Assembly (NCBI RefSeq): GCF_902826915.1
Contig: NZ_CADEGP010000011.1
Span: 1 to 54,903 of the forward strand
Direction of reading: 5' to 3'
Length of the DNA stretch: 54,903 nucleotides
DNA from: an uncultured Nitrosomonas sp.
GTDB lineage: Bacteria; Pseudomonadota; Gammaproteobacteria; Burkholderiales; Nitrosomonadaceae
Shown: positions 44,245-53,987 of the stretch, in pieces
How positions within the stretch are numbered: position 1 is the stretch's first letter
Layout of the letters: every line of letters starts with the position of its first letter
Notes under the pieces: generated by a model
The model's database searches: none
Told to the model about the DNA's origin: nothing
What the model saw: only the letters and a program-made list of their open reading frames with translations
Position numbers and translations under genes: made by a program

Positions 44245-44977
44245 TTACAAATAATGAAAAATACCGATCAATGAGATGCCTCCAGTGGCATAGATGAGCG
44301 GGCTGTCCCAGGTATGAGGAGAAAAAGCTTCCGCTAAGGTAATCACGATCGGCATTAGCAGTAGTGCGGCGACTAACTGAGCGGAATTGAAATAGGGGTG
44401 AAATGCCAGTATGGCAATAACCGTCGTTATCCATACGCATGCGCTGCCCATATAACTACGAACGTACTTTTGCTGGGTAAACAGCGCATAAGTCGTATAT
44501 TTTCTTGTGCCGAATCTTATCCCGACGGGTTCCGCCAGACCGTCACCGACGCCATTGGCAATAATGATGATCATGACGAGCGGTAGCATGTCGCGGCTTT
44601 CGAAGTAAGCCAGCAACGGGATGAGTATAAAGTAGCTGGCGATAAACTGTGTGTAAAGCCAGATCAATGTGAATGGTCTATCTTCCGGCCTGTCAAACGA
44701 GCAAAACATCACAAAAAGTACCCTGATCCTATTGCGTAAGGGTGCGATAAAAAATGTCAGAAAAATGAATACGCAGATGATATCAATGAAAAATGTTGTT
44801 GCGCTATAGGGGTATTCAATGACGGATGATAGTAAAGTCGGAAGAAAGGAAAATGCGAAATGATTGATTTTGCGCGTGTAGTTAACTTTGAAATTTCGAT
44901 GAATGACAAGTAATCCGCACGCATAATAATGCGTAGAAAATTCCGTGATGCAACCAATATTCGAAGGGGATAGGCAT
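44245..44977 (-). pseudogene. Dolichol/phytol kinase-like membrane protein with one frameshift
   Basis: The C-terminal 155 residues (44245-44712) contain NGVGDGLAEPVGIRFGTRKY and RSYMGSACVWITT, typical of polyprenol kinase and CDP-diglyceride synthase-like membrane proteins. The same frame is open upstream through NYTRKINHFAFSFLPTLL, the KxxH motif of the family, up to about 44920. A start is found only in another frame: ATG 44977, MPIPFEYWLHHGIFYALLC. The two join if one base is removed in TGCGTGCGG (minus strand, near 44920). The repaired protein would have about 243 residues and seven helices. I call it disrupted, with sequencing error as an alternative. Confidence 0.65.
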
Positions 44978-45052
44978 GTGCGGATCGGCTATAGTTGTAT
45001 CTGTTTATACGCTAACGATAGCAATTTACCAAATCGTATTTCAGCCGGTTTA

Positions 45053-46321
45053 TTAGCGCTTGACGGGATTCAATCCAATCGCGGCGATGATCATTCCAAG
45101 CAGCGCCAACCCTGCCACAATGGGAAATGCATCCAAATAGCTACCGGTGATGTCTTTGATATTGCCCGATATCAGTGTTCCCAGGATGGCACCGGCGCCA
45201 TAGGCCGTGTACACGATCCCGTAATTCTGCGCATAGTACTGCTTTCCAAAGAAAATTCCAGTTGCAGTGGGCGCCAGTGCAAGCCATCCGCCCAGGCACA
45301 TCCATAATATGCAGAATGCGACTAAGTACAGCATTGCGTTTTCTTGCCCAAAAAAGGACATCATTAAGGATGCTGCAAAAATCAGGATAAATGAAAGCAT
45401 CGCGCTATGTTTCGGACCCAATTTATCGGTAATGGCGCCAAATATTGGTCGTCCCAGGCCATTAAATACCGCAAAAAGTGAAACAGCCAGCGCCGCCATC
45501 GTTGCATCCAGTTTGGCTACTTCTGTACCCACCGGGGATGCTATGCCAATCGCCATTAATCCAGCCAAACAACCGATTGTGTAGGTAGCCCATAACGCAT
45601 AGAAACTGGGAGTTTTTAGCATTGCTTGTCTGGAGAAATTCAAAGTTGGCAATGTAGCGGTTGCATGAGCAGAAGAAATTGCTTCAGATTCTGCAGAAGC
45701 CCATTTGTCTGGTGGAAAACTCAATAACTGCGCCAAAAGCATAATGATTACGCCAAATGCTATCCCTGAATAAAGAAATGTGTTCATGATCCCTATGTCC
45801 GGATTGTCGATCATCGCTTTCAAGAGGGGTGCTGTGACTAGCGCCGAGACGCCAAATCCCATAATCGTTAAACCAATCGCTAGACCGCTTTTTTGAGGGA
45901 ACCATTTCGCGATTACCGCAATCGGGCAGCCGTAAACGATGCCGACCCCAGCGCCGCCGATTACTCCGTACAAAATGGTCAGGGTAAAGATATCCGGAGA
46001 GAAACTTGCAGCAATCCATCCTATCGCTACCAGCATGCCGCCTAGCATTGCGGTCTTTTTCGGTCCCCATTGTGCGATCAGATTGCCTGCCAGCGGCATT
46101 GCTACTGCAAATACTGCCAGAAAAACCATAAACGGATAGCCGCTTTGGCTCGAAGTGATTCCCCACAAGGTCTCCAATGGTTTTCTGAAAATGCTGAATG
46201 CATAAATGGAGCCTAAGCAAACATTGATCAAAAATCCAACTGAAACGAGTAGCCACCTGCCTTTTTCTGCGGCCATGCCCAGTATTATCAATTGTCGTTC
46301 CGCATTTCTGTCTTTGTCCAT
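45053..46321 (-). CDS. MFS transporter, oxalate/formate antiporter (OFA) family (422 aa)
   Basis: Twelve membrane helices are visible. The start GRWLLVSVGFLINVCLGSIYAFSIFRKPL, the GGAGVGIVYGCPIAVIAKWFP segment and YGIVYTAYGAGAILG are typical of the OFA family. The protein should exchange or symport small carboxylates across the inner membrane; oxalate, formate or similar are candidates, not established. Its upstream region carries the DUF4019 gene on the same strand 246 bases away. The gene is intact. Confidence 0.9.
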   Translation of the reverse strand: MDKDRNAERQLIILGMAAEKGRWLLVSVGFLINVCLGSIYAFSIFRKPLETLWGITSSQSGYPFMVFLAVFAVAMPLAGNLIAQWGPKKTAMLGGMLVAIGWIAASFSPDIFTLTILYGVIGGAGVGIVYGCPIAVIAKWFPQKSGLAIGLTIMGFGVSALVTAPLLKAMIDNPDIGIMNTFLYSGIAFGVIIMLLAQLLSFPPDKWASAESEAISSAHATATLPTLNFSRQAMLKTPSFYALWATYTIGCLAGLMAIGIASPVGTEVAKLDATMAALAVSLFAVFNGLGRPIFGAITDKLGPKHSAMLSFILIFAASLMMSFFGQENAMLYLVAFCILWMCLGGWLALAPTATGIFFGKQYYAQNYGIVYTAYGAGAILGTLISGNIKDITGSYLDAFPIVAGLALLGMIIAAIGLNPVKR

Positions 46322-46567
46322 CAGGTTGCTTTTTCAGTTAGTGCGTGGATTTTTGCCGTGATCTTACCGTTGTGCTTGCTTTTTACAGGAATTTAATCGG
46401 GATGATAACTGGGTGGAACGCAGTTGTGCCTGAGTTCGATTTATTTAATACGTAAATCCATTGGATGAACGCAGATACACTTAAATTGTTGAAGAAAAAA
46501 ACTACGCTTAATGGTTTTGGATTACATTTTAGACGTGCGATTTCCCGTGGTTTTGCCCTAGGGTTAT

Positions 46568-46984
46568 TTATTTGATCGCATATTCAGAAACTTGCCATAT
46601 TCCATCTTGAGTCTTGGCCAGCGTTACTGTCTCCATAATCAAACCTTTTTCAGTAAAAGTGGTATAGAACTGTAAGATTACATAATCTCCGTCAGGAAAT
46701 CCTGATAATGATTTTGCTGCACTTGCCGTCGCAATAAATCGAGCATTCATGGCACCACGCGATGACCTAATTGCAGTTATTGATTTGATCCACTCCGCTT
46801 CGGGTGTTTTAGCTCTTAATAGAGGAGATGAGCTTTCCCAGCTTTCTTTATATTGCCCACGATCAACCGATCCTAACCAAGAGCGTGCACTGCTCTCAAC
46901 CTTTTCAAGAATATCACCCTTTTCGGCATGCACCGTATTGATATATAAAAGTAACAAAAATATCGCAAATAATCGTTTTATCAT
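46568..46984 (-). CDS. Exported DUF4019 protein (138 aa)
   Basis: A signal peptide (MIKRLFAIFLLLLYINTVHA, cleavage before EK) precedes a domain with SARSWLGSVDRGQYKESWE, TPEAEWIKSI, RSSRGAMNAR and ETVTLAKTQDGIWQVSEYAI, which matches DUF4019. This SnoaL/NTF2-like fold is expected in the periplasm. Its role is unknown. It lies 45 bases downstream of the ZIP transporter gene on the same strand and may share its transcript. Confidence 0.85.
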   Translation of the reverse strand: MIKRLFAIFLLLLYINTVHAEKGDILEKVESSARSWLGSVDRGQYKESWESSSPLLRAKTPEAEWIKSITAIRSSRGAMNARFIATASAAKSLSGFPDGDYVILQFYTTFTEKGLIMETVTLAKTQDGIWQVSEYAIK

Positions 46985-47029
46985 AAAAAATTCCTAAAAT
47001 TTCTCGTGTGATGTTGTCACTTCGCTTGA

Positions 47030-47830
47030 CTAGGCATGGGGAAAGATATTTCCTATTAGCCAGATAGAAGAAATTCCTAATAAGATAAGAATAACTTGCT
47101 GGATGGTGGCATGAATCTCAGGGCGTTTATGCAAACTTGGAATCAAATCCGACATGGCTACATAAATCATGCTCGCCGAAGCAATTCCAAGTAATGGCAG
47201 GATCAAATAATCCATTTCATTCAGCATAAAATACGCTAGCACACCGCCTACCAAAGTAGCTAAGCTGGACACTAAGTTTAATAAAAATGCCATGCGGCGC
47301 GTATAGCCAGAATTCAGAAGAATAATGAAGTCTCCCGCTTCTTGCGGTATTTCGTGAGCAATAATTGCAATCGATGTCACAATACCTAATTGCACATCGA
47401 CCATGAATGAAGCTGCAATCAGAATGCCGTCGACAAAATTATGAAAGGTATCCCCTACGATTATCATCATTCCGCTGCGCCCATGATCATGCTCATGAAG
47501 GTTGCCCGGGGTTGCCGCAACACCATGTAGCGGATCATGCGCTTCGCAATCCTCTAAATGGCAATGTCGCCATAACACCAGTTTCTCCAGGATAAAAAAA
47601 ACTAAGATACCGAATAATACAAAGATGGTTACTTGCGTTGGATTATCTGAATGCTCAAGCGCTTCGGGCAAGGTATTTAAAAAGGCAACGCCTAATAGTG
47701 CACCAATGGCATAGGATATGAGTACTGAGAGCCATGACACACGGGCGTTGAATGCCAATATTGCGGCAACCAACAGACTCAATATGCCGCCCAGGAAACT
47801 GACAGCAATAATCCAGGTAAGCGTTGACAT
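47030..47830 (-). CDS. ZIP family metal transporter (266 aa)
   Basis: ZIP proteins bring divalent metals, usually zinc or iron, into the cytoplasm. Eight helices are visible. The metal-site helices are intact: GDTFHNFVDGILIAASF (helix IV, His-Asn-Asp) and IAHEIPQEAGDFIILL (helix V, HEIPQE). The loop between helices III and IV is histidine-rich (HCHLEDCEAHDPLH; HEHDHG), the usual metal-sensing loop. Length 266 fits. No regulator is next to it. Confidence 0.94.
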   Translation of the reverse strand: MSTLTWIIAVSFLGGILSLLVAAILAFNARVSWLSVLISYAIGALLGVAFLNTLPEALEHSDNPTQVTIFVLFGILVFFILEKLVLWRHCHLEDCEAHDPLHGVAATPGNLHEHDHGRSGMMIIVGDTFHNFVDGILIAASFMVDVQLGIVTSIAIIAHEIPQEAGDFIILLNSGYTRRMAFLLNLVSSLATLVGGVLAYFMLNEMDYLILPLLGIASASMIYVAMSDLIPSLHKRPEIHATIQQVILILLGISSIWLIGNIFPHA

Positions 47831-47904
47831 AGCACGAATTAAAAAAGAAAGGCGGGATTATACGCTGTTGCAATGCAATAAATAACAAGTTAAGAAAGAG
47901 AGTT

Positions 47905-48651
47905 TTACTCAAACCAGATTAAAGCGGCCATGCGTCCGGTTACACCATCCCGACGATACGAGAAAAAATGCTCAGAATCACTGAAAGTACAGATCTCTCC
48001 ACCATAAATCTGAGCAATGCCACTGCTTGTCAAGCGTTGGCGTGCCAACAGAAAGATATCCGCGAGCCATTTTCCCCCTTTCTGCCCGCTCTTGGCTACA
48101 AATCCTTGTTTCGCCTGTGGGTCATGCTGAACAAAAGCTTCGTAGACGTCCGTGCCGACTTCAAAGTGATTCGGGCCAATTGCTGGCCCCAGCCATGCTA
48201 TCAGCTCACCATGATCCGCTTGCATAGCTTGGATGGATTTTTCAATAATTCCTCCAGCCAAGCCGCGCCAACCTGCATGTACGATACCCACGGTAGTGCC
48301 CGCTGTATTACATAATAATACCGGCAAGCAATCGGCGACCATTACAGCGCAAACTGTTTTTCGCTTACGGCTAAAAACTGCATCTCCTTCTGGAATTTCC
48401 GTTGTCGTCTGATCTATCGAGATCGGTGCTGTCCCGTGCACCTGTTTTAACCACCTAGGCTCGGCCGGTAAGTAGCGGCGTAATAAAGTCCGATTTTTTG
48501 TAACGTCGGCCAAATTATCATTAACGTGTGTAGCTAGATTCAGCGAAGCATAAATACCATTTGCGCCGTGGCTCACACCGCCTGTGCGAGTTGTAAATAG
48601 TGCTTTCACATTGCTGGGCGCAGGCCAATCAGGAACGATCCAATCATGCAT
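47905..48651 (-). CDS. pgeF: Peptidoglycan editing factor PgeF / DUF152 laccase-like (248 aa)
   Basis: The metal ligands of the YfiH/PgeF family are present: LKQVHGTA (His), VMVADCLPVLL (Cys) and IVHAGWRGLAGG (His). Members hydrolyse purine nucleosides or remove wrongly inserted residues from peptidoglycan precursors, and were earlier called multicopper polyphenol oxidases. The N-terminus starts at WIVPDWPAPSNVKALFTTR, as usual. The gene is 74 bases upstream of the ZIP gene, on the same strand. A divergent ankyrin-repeat gene follows at 48894. Confidence 0.95.
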   Translation of the reverse strand: MHDWIVPDWPAPSNVKALFTTRTGGVSHGANGIYASLNLATHVNDNLADVTKNRTLLRRYLPAEPRWLKQVHGTAPISIDQTTTEIPEGDAVFSRKRKTVCAVMVADCLPVLLCNTAGTTVGIVHAGWRGLAGGIIEKSIQAMQADHGELIAWLGPAIGPNHFEVGTDVYEAFVQHDPQAKQGFVAKSGQKGGKWLADIFLLARQRLTSSGIAQIYGGEICTFSDSEHFFSYRRDGVTGRMAALIWFE

Positions 48652-48893
48652 AGTTATCGAATTTAACCATTATTCAGAAAAGTATCGAGAGGCATCATTT
48701 GTAGTTCTCGCAGCCATTAAATTGTAATAATTAGAACGCCTGCTCACAACGAATTAAACCTAAAAATAGATATTTCTGAGTTAAAATATTATCAATGAGG
48801 TCACAATCTATTTCAATGCGTGTTGCATTGATTACTGAATCCCGTTAATAACCCCGATAGTTGATAATAACAAGTCCAATATAGGTGTAATCA

Positions 48894-50051
48894 ATGAATT
48901 ATATAAAAAACTCAATTAATACAGTGCACAAAATTTTCGTGTGCGCAATCATGCTCATCTTTTTATTGACATCCTTTGTCCATGCTTCAACCGAAGATGA
49001 AAGCGAATTTCTTAAAGCTGCATTCTCTGGAAATATAGAAGCTATTAAGCAATTATTGGAAAAAGGCGTCAATGTTAATTACCAAAACGAAATGGGATTT
49101 ACTGCGCTCATTGTGGCTTCCCAATTTGGACATGGCGATATTGTCGATCAATTGCTGGAAAAAAATGCTGATGTAACTATTAAGAATGCGGGTGATGTAA
49201 CTGCATTGACCGTTGCTGCAAAAAATGGCTATGCTGACATCGTTGATATGCTGTTAGCCAAAGGCGCGGATATTAATGCGCAAACTACCGATGGTATTAC
49301 ACCGCTGATGCTGGCAATACAAAAAGGCCATGAAGCGATCGTCGATACGCTGCTTGAAAAAGGTGCGGATATCCATCTGCAAACTCAGGAAAAACTTACG
49401 GCCTTAATCATTGCCGCCCTGGAAGGCAGAAGCGCCATCGTCGACAAGCTCCTGGCTAAAGGCGCAAAAATTGATGTGCAGGCGTCCGACAATACTACCG
49501 CACTATACATGGCTGCAAGAAACGGACATACGGCAATTGTTGAAACCTTATTAGCAAAAAACGCCCCTGTTGATTTGATAGCGGTTAACAATACTACGCC
49601 ATTGTATGTCTCTGCACAAAATGGCCACCTTGATATTGTCAATGCTCTGCTGGTAAAGGGCGCTAAAGTTGACGCAAAAGACGAGAATGACGCGACGCCC
49701 CTGATTTTGGCGTCATTAATGGGTAACGCTGAGGTAGTAGAAGCTCTTATCAAGCATGGCGCTACGGTGAATCATCAAGCCAATAATGGATTCACTCCGT
49801 TGATTCTGGCCGCGCAAAACGGACACGCGCCGGTCATAGAAATCTTACTGGATAGCGGCGCTAATATTAATCAGCAAAATGACGATGGTGTAACCGCATT
49901 AATGTGGGCAGGCTTGCACGACCATGCCGATGCGGTAAAAGTATTATTGGTCAAAGGCGCTGACATAAAGATTAAAAGCAAAACCGGAAAAACCGCGGTT
50001 GAACTTGCCAAAGATCCTGCCATCATCGAGTTGCTGCAAGCCACTCAATAA
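48894..50051 (+). CDS. Exported ankyrin-repeat protein (385 aa)
   Basis: A signal peptide (FVCAIMLIFLLTSFVHA, about 14-31) is followed by roughly ten 33-residue ankyrin repeats, each with the G-TAL--AA--GH--IV--LL-KGA pattern (for example VTALTVAAKNGYADIVDMLL). Ankyrin arrays bind partner proteins; this one should work in the periplasm. The repeats are similar to each other in DNA sequence, so recombination between them is possible. The gene is 15 bases before a glycerophosphodiesterase gene and leads that operon; the link to lipid or glycerol breakdown is inferred from position. Confidence 0.9.
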   Translation: MNYIKNSINTVHKIFVCAIMLIFLLTSFVHASTEDESEFLKAAFSGNIEAIKQLLEKGVNVNYQNEMGFTALIVASQFGHGDIVDQLLEKNADVTIKNAGDVTALTVAAKNGYADIVDMLLAKGADINAQTTDGITPLMLAIQKGHEAIVDTLLEKGADIHLQTQEKLTALIIAALEGRSAIVDKLLAKGAKIDVQASDNTTALYMAARNGHTAIVETLLAKNAPVDLIAVNNTTPLYVSAQNGHLDIVNALLVKGAKVDAKDENDATPLILASLMGNAEVVEALIKHGATVNHQANNGFTPLILAAQNGHAPVIEILLDSGANINQQNDDGVTALMWAGLHDHADAVKVLLVKGADIKIKSKTGKTAVELAKDPAIIELLQATQ

Positions 50052-50066
50052 AGCGCAATACCACTC

Positions 50067-50828
50067 ATGAACACGATGTCCGAGCATAACTACTCCTTGC
50101 CTAAAAAAAGTATGGTGTTTGCGCATCGTGGCGCAAATCGGGAAGCTATGGAAAACACCCGTAATGCTTTTGACAGAGCATTACGATATGCTATTGATGG
50201 CATTGAAACCGATGTGCAATTGAGCCGGGACGAAGTCGCTGTGTTGTGGCATGATCGTTTTCTCGATAAAATCAGAATGAACGATAAGCGCATTGATGAT
50301 TTTGATTATCAGCAACTACAAACGTTGATTAATTCAAGTTCTGAAAATGAAGGCATCCTGACTCTGCAGGACTTTCTAATCACTTATCGCAAATCCTGCC
50401 ACTTATTGATCGAAGTCAAAAACCGTGACTGGGAACCGCCTACTCGTCACCAAACAAAAATGCGCCAAACGCTGGACTTGATTGGCAACAACCCTGAGCA
50501 AGGCATACTGGTTTCCTCCTTCAATCTTGCGAGTCTGGAATATGCCTACCGCTATCGGCCAGAGATTCCATTGGTTTATAACTTTGAAATCGAGCAAACC
50601 ATCGTCGATGCACGCCAATTACTGACTACCCATGATTTTCTGTATGGTTTTTGTCTGCCGATTGCAAGCACTGATCAAGCAATGGTCAATTTGTTGCATG
50701 ATCAACGTAAATGTGTTGGTGTATATACCTGCAATAGTGAGGCTGAAATCACTAAAGCTTTGCAGCTAGAGGTTGATATCTTGATTAGCGATTTACCTGA
50801 CAAAGCACTGATACTGCGCGATCAATGA
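50067..50828 (+). CDS. Glycerophosphodiester phosphodiesterase (253 aa)
   Basis: The enzyme splits glycerophosphodiesters to glycerol-3-phosphate and an alcohol. The catalytic residues are seen in FAHRGANREAMENT (His-Arg, then Glu-Asn), IDGIETDVQLSRDE (Glu-x-Asp) and VLWHDRFLDKIR (second His). No signal peptide is found, so it acts in the cytoplasm on imported or membrane-derived substrate. The start may be ATG 50067 or 50076. The stop overlaps the next gene by 4 bases. Confidence 0.93.
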   Translation: MNTMSEHNYSLPKKSMVFAHRGANREAMENTRNAFDRALRYAIDGIETDVQLSRDEVAVLWHDRFLDKIRMNDKRIDDFDYQQLQTLINSSSENEGILTLQDFLITYRKSCHLLIEVKNRDWEPPTRHQTKMRQTLDLIGNNPEQGILVSSFNLASLEYAYRYRPEIPLVYNFEIEQTIVDARQLLTTHDFLYGFCLPIASTDQAMVNLLHDQRKCVGVYTCNSEAEITKALQLEVDILISDLPDKALILRDQ

Positions 50829-52414
50829 AACGTGATTTGGCAGCATTATCTGCTCAATCATTCGATCTTTTGATTTGTGGCGGTGGCATTTACGGTGCTT
50901 GGACAGCGTATGATGCTGCACTTCGCGGTTTGAAGGTGGCTATCATCGAACAAAACGATTGGGCCAGCGGGACATCTTCAGCATCGACCAAGTTGATTCA
51001 TGGCGGTTTGCGTTACCTGGAAACATACGATTTCAAGCTAGTGAGGAAATCACTCCAGGAACGAACTATGCTGCTGCGCGTTGCGCCTCACCGTGTATGG
51101 CCGCTGCACTTTGGCGTTCCGGTTTACGCACAACAGCGCATCAACCGATTGCAATTGAAGCTGGGCTTGTCGTTGTATGATTATTTGGCCAGCGATACAA
51201 GTGCGTCCATGCGTCACCGTTATTATGATGCCAAGCAATTTAACGCGTATTTTCCTATGATCCGAGAAGATAGCCTGAAAGGAGGATTTACCTACGCTGA
51301 TGCACAAACGGATGACGCAAGGTTGACCTTGGAATTGATTGCAGGTGCCCAAACAGCCGGCGCTTGTTGCGTCAATTATTGTCGATTGATACAACTATCG
51401 GAAACAGATGGCAAAGCCGATGGCGCGATCATTCAAGATCAACTGACCCAAAATAAACAAAGGATCGATGCTAAACAAATTGTTTTTACGACTGGGCAGT
51501 GGCTGACTGAGGAAGCACCAAGCAGTGCATGGTGTCGTCTCGCTAAGGGTGTTCATCTTGTCATGCCTGCTTTGTTGAATGCTGAAGCTTTGTTACTGAC
51601 CGCCGAATCGGATGGGCGCGTATTTTTTATGGTTCCGTGGTATGGTTTAACGCTACTTGGAACAACCGATACCGATTTCAAAGGCGATGTGGAACAAGTT
51701 ACGGCTGAAGACAGCGACATTGATTATTTGCTCGCCGCTGTCAATAGTTATCTGAACACACCGTGGACGCGCAGCGATATCATCGGTAGCTTTGCGGGTG
51801 TTCGGGTTTTTAAACAAAATATATCGACAGTTTCCTCCAGTTCACCTTCAGCTGTTAGCCGCGATTGGGAATTAAAATCCGCGCCCAACGGCGTACATTA
51901 TGCCATTGGCGGAAAAATCACTTCGTCGCGCCAGGACGCTACGCGTATCGTTGATGCAATATGCGCACAGCTGGGTGTTTCACTGCCTTGTGCAACTCAG
52001 GATCGTTTGTTCCCCTGGGCGCCGCAAGAAAATTTCACGGTTTGGTCTGCCCGTATGTCTGACCAAGCGGCACAACTAGGCATTGATGCGGAAAGCGCAC
52101 ACTGGTTGTTGCGTCGCCACGGTGTGCATAGCGTAGAAATTTTCCAACGTATCGAAATGGAATCCGATTTGGCGCAACGCATTATTCCTTCGTTACCATT
52201 TCTTCGTGCTGATTTGATGCACTGTGCAGCAACCGAGATGGTGATTCATCTGGATGATTTGCTGCGCCGTCGCATGCCTTTACTTATATTGTCAAAAATT
52301 ACCGAAGATCAATTGCTAAAAATTGCTCAATACATAGCTGGTATTTTGAATTGGAGCAGCACGCAAATTGCGCAGGAAATTACGCGTTGCGACAGATACC
52401 GGAGCATGCAGTGA
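50825..52414 (+). CDS. glpD: FAD-dependent glycerol-3-phosphate dehydrogenase (529 aa)
   Basis: GlpD oxidises glycerol-3-phosphate to dihydroxyacetone phosphate and passes electrons to the quinone pool at the inner membrane. FAD-binding elements are CGGGIYGAWTAYDAALRGL and VAIIEQNDWASGTSS; STKLIHGGLRYLE is the substrate-site signature. The C-terminal domain (WLLRRHGVHSVEIF) also fits. Both ends overlap neighbours (ATGA with the phosphodiesterase, GTGA with the kinase), so translation is coupled. The pathway from glycerophosphodiester to central metabolism is thus contained in one operon. Confidence 0.93.
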   Translation: MKRDLAALSAQSFDLLICGGGIYGAWTAYDAALRGLKVAIIEQNDWASGTSSASTKLIHGGLRYLETYDFKLVRKSLQERTMLLRVAPHRVWPLHFGVPVYAQQRINRLQLKLGLSLYDYLASDTSASMRHRYYDAKQFNAYFPMIREDSLKGGFTYADAQTDDARLTLELIAGAQTAGACCVNYCRLIQLSETDGKADGAIIQDQLTQNKQRIDAKQIVFTTGQWLTEEAPSSAWCRLAKGVHLVMPALLNAEALLLTAESDGRVFFMVPWYGLTLLGTTDTDFKGDVEQVTAEDSDIDYLLAAVNSYLNTPWTRSDIIGSFAGVRVFKQNISTVSSSSPSAVSRDWELKSAPNGVHYAIGGKITSSRQDATRIVDAICAQLGVSLPCATQDRLFPWAPQENFTVWSARMSDQAAQLGIDAESAHWLLRRHGVHSVEIFQRIEMESDLAQRIIPSLPFLRADLMHCAATEMVIHLDDLLRRRMPLLILSKITEDQLLKIAQYIAGILNWSSTQIAQEITRCDRYRSMQ

Positions 52415-53802
52415 CCGTGGCAGTTGCGCTCGACTTGGGCACGACATCCATCAAAGCTGCCCTAATGGATCAACAAGGGATGCTCCAGCACATTGTCACT
52501 TACCCGGCACCTGTCATCGATAATTGGAATGGGCGATACGAAAGCGATGCGCTACACTATGTTGCGACTGCTGAGCGGGTACTCAAAGAATGCCTTGCAC
52601 TAACGCGTGACAAACCGCCGTTAGGATTATGCAGCCAACGCTCATCTTTCCTGCTCTGGAATAAAACCACCGGTGAACCAGTAACGCCATTAATATCCTG
52701 GCAAGATGACCGAGGTGCAAGCTGTTGTGATCACTTGCAGGCATCGTCAGACACCATTCACAAACTCAGCGGCTTGCAGTTAACACCCTATTATTTTGCA
52801 ACTAAATTGAGTGTATTGTTGCGGGAAAATCCGGTATGGCGAGATAAGCTTATTCAAGGCGAATGGCTAACCGGTACGCTGGATACATTTTTGATTTGGC
52901 GCTGGACAGACAAAGAGCATTTTGTCACCGATGCATCTATGGCTGCACGCACGCTGCTGATGGATATTTATCAGCAGCAGTGGTCAAATGCTTTATGTCA
53001 TTTATTCGATATTCCCTATTCAATTTTGCCGCAAATCAGACCCTCAACAGGATTGAGTCTGCTTTTAAATAATGGCTTAATCTTAAAAGCCAGTGTTGGC
53101 GATCAATCGGCGGCCCTGATTGCCAGTTTGGCTAACAGTCAGAGCGACGCTTTGGTCAATCTTGGCACAGGCGGTTTTGTGATTCGTTCGCTTGGTAAAA
53201 AGGAAGTAGCATTTGATGGTTATTTGCAAACATTGGTTTATCAAAACGAAAACCAGTACGTGCAATTTGCTATTGAAGGTACGCTCAACTCTATTGCTGC
53301 CGCGCTTGCATCTTATCCGGTAAATGAGTGTCGCTTTGAAGATCTGGCAGGCAACGATATTTTTTGTTTGGCTGAACCCAGTGGTTTAGGCGCGCCTTAT
53401 TTTTGCAAGGATTGGGGTATTCATTTTTCTCAACCTGTCACCGGATTTACCTCACGGCAAGTTGCTTCACTGTTGCTCGAAGCGATTGTTTTCCGGGTTG
53501 TGCGCATCCTAGAAGAATTTCACCAGTATGCGCCGTTAACTCGAGCTTATTTGTCTGGGGGCTTATCCGAGTTACCCTGTTTGCAATATGGCATCGCACA
53601 ATGTACTACCTTTCCGGTTTATCACCTGCAACAAAAAGAAACGAGTCTGCAAGGTACTGCCGTGTTGACCTATGGATTTAAAGTAACCTGCCACCGAGAA
53701 ATGCATAAAGTAGAAAGTAAGCAAACAAACATCGCGCTCTTGAAAAAATATCGACGTTGGAAAGATTGGTTGGATGCTTTATTAAGAATTCCCCGTGGTT
53801 AA
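52411..53802 (+). CDS. FGGY-family carbohydrate kinase, glycerol-kinase-like (463 aa)
   Basis: The actin-like ATPase fold of FGGY kinases is clear: AVALDLGTTSIKAALMD (phosphate 1), GLCSQRSSFLLWN and PLISWQDDRG (substrate domain), GDQSAALIASL and NLGTGGFVIRSLG (phosphate 2 region), YLSGGLSELPCLQ (adenosine motif). I choose GTG 52411, which overlaps the glpD stop and removes 20 unlike residues. Context suggests glycerol, but the substrate loops differ from typical GlpK and the protein is shorter (463), so another polyol is possible. No glycerol facilitator gene is adjacent. Confidence 0.88.
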   Translation: MTVAVALDLGTTSIKAALMDQQGMLQHIVTYPAPVIDNWNGRYESDALHYVATAERVLKECLALTRDKPPLGLCSQRSSFLLWNKTTGEPVTPLISWQDDRGASCCDHLQASSDTIHKLSGLQLTPYYFATKLSVLLRENPVWRDKLIQGEWLTGTLDTFLIWRWTDKEHFVTDASMAARTLLMDIYQQQWSNALCHLFDIPYSILPQIRPSTGLSLLLNNGLILKASVGDQSAALIASLANSQSDALVNLGTGGFVIRSLGKKEVAFDGYLQTLVYQNENQYVQFAIEGTLNSIAAALASYPVNECRFEDLAGNDIFCLAEPSGLGAPYFCKDWGIHFSQPVTGFTSRQVASLLLEAIVFRVVRILEEFHQYAPLTRAYLSGGLSELPCLQYGIAQCTTFPVYHLQQKETSLQGTAVLTYGFKVTCHREMHKVESKQTNIALLKKYRRWKDWLDALLRIPRG

Positions 53803-53987
53803 TCCTAGAAAGTCTACCCGAATGAATAACCAATCCTGTAAAATCCGCATCGCGAGTGTCACTTTTATACGCAATCAAATTATTTGTAATTTATTATCAT
53901 TCATTGCATAGTCGCATGCTATCAATCATATAGCATTAAAGTTGATTGTTTTGTGCGATGATGTTTTGCATTTCAAAAGGAAGTCTT

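Noticed and set aside
45684..46256. 190-codon second minus-strand frame inside the MFS transporter
   Set aside because: It lies in another frame of a twelve-helix transporter with intact family motifs; composition looks non-protein-like.
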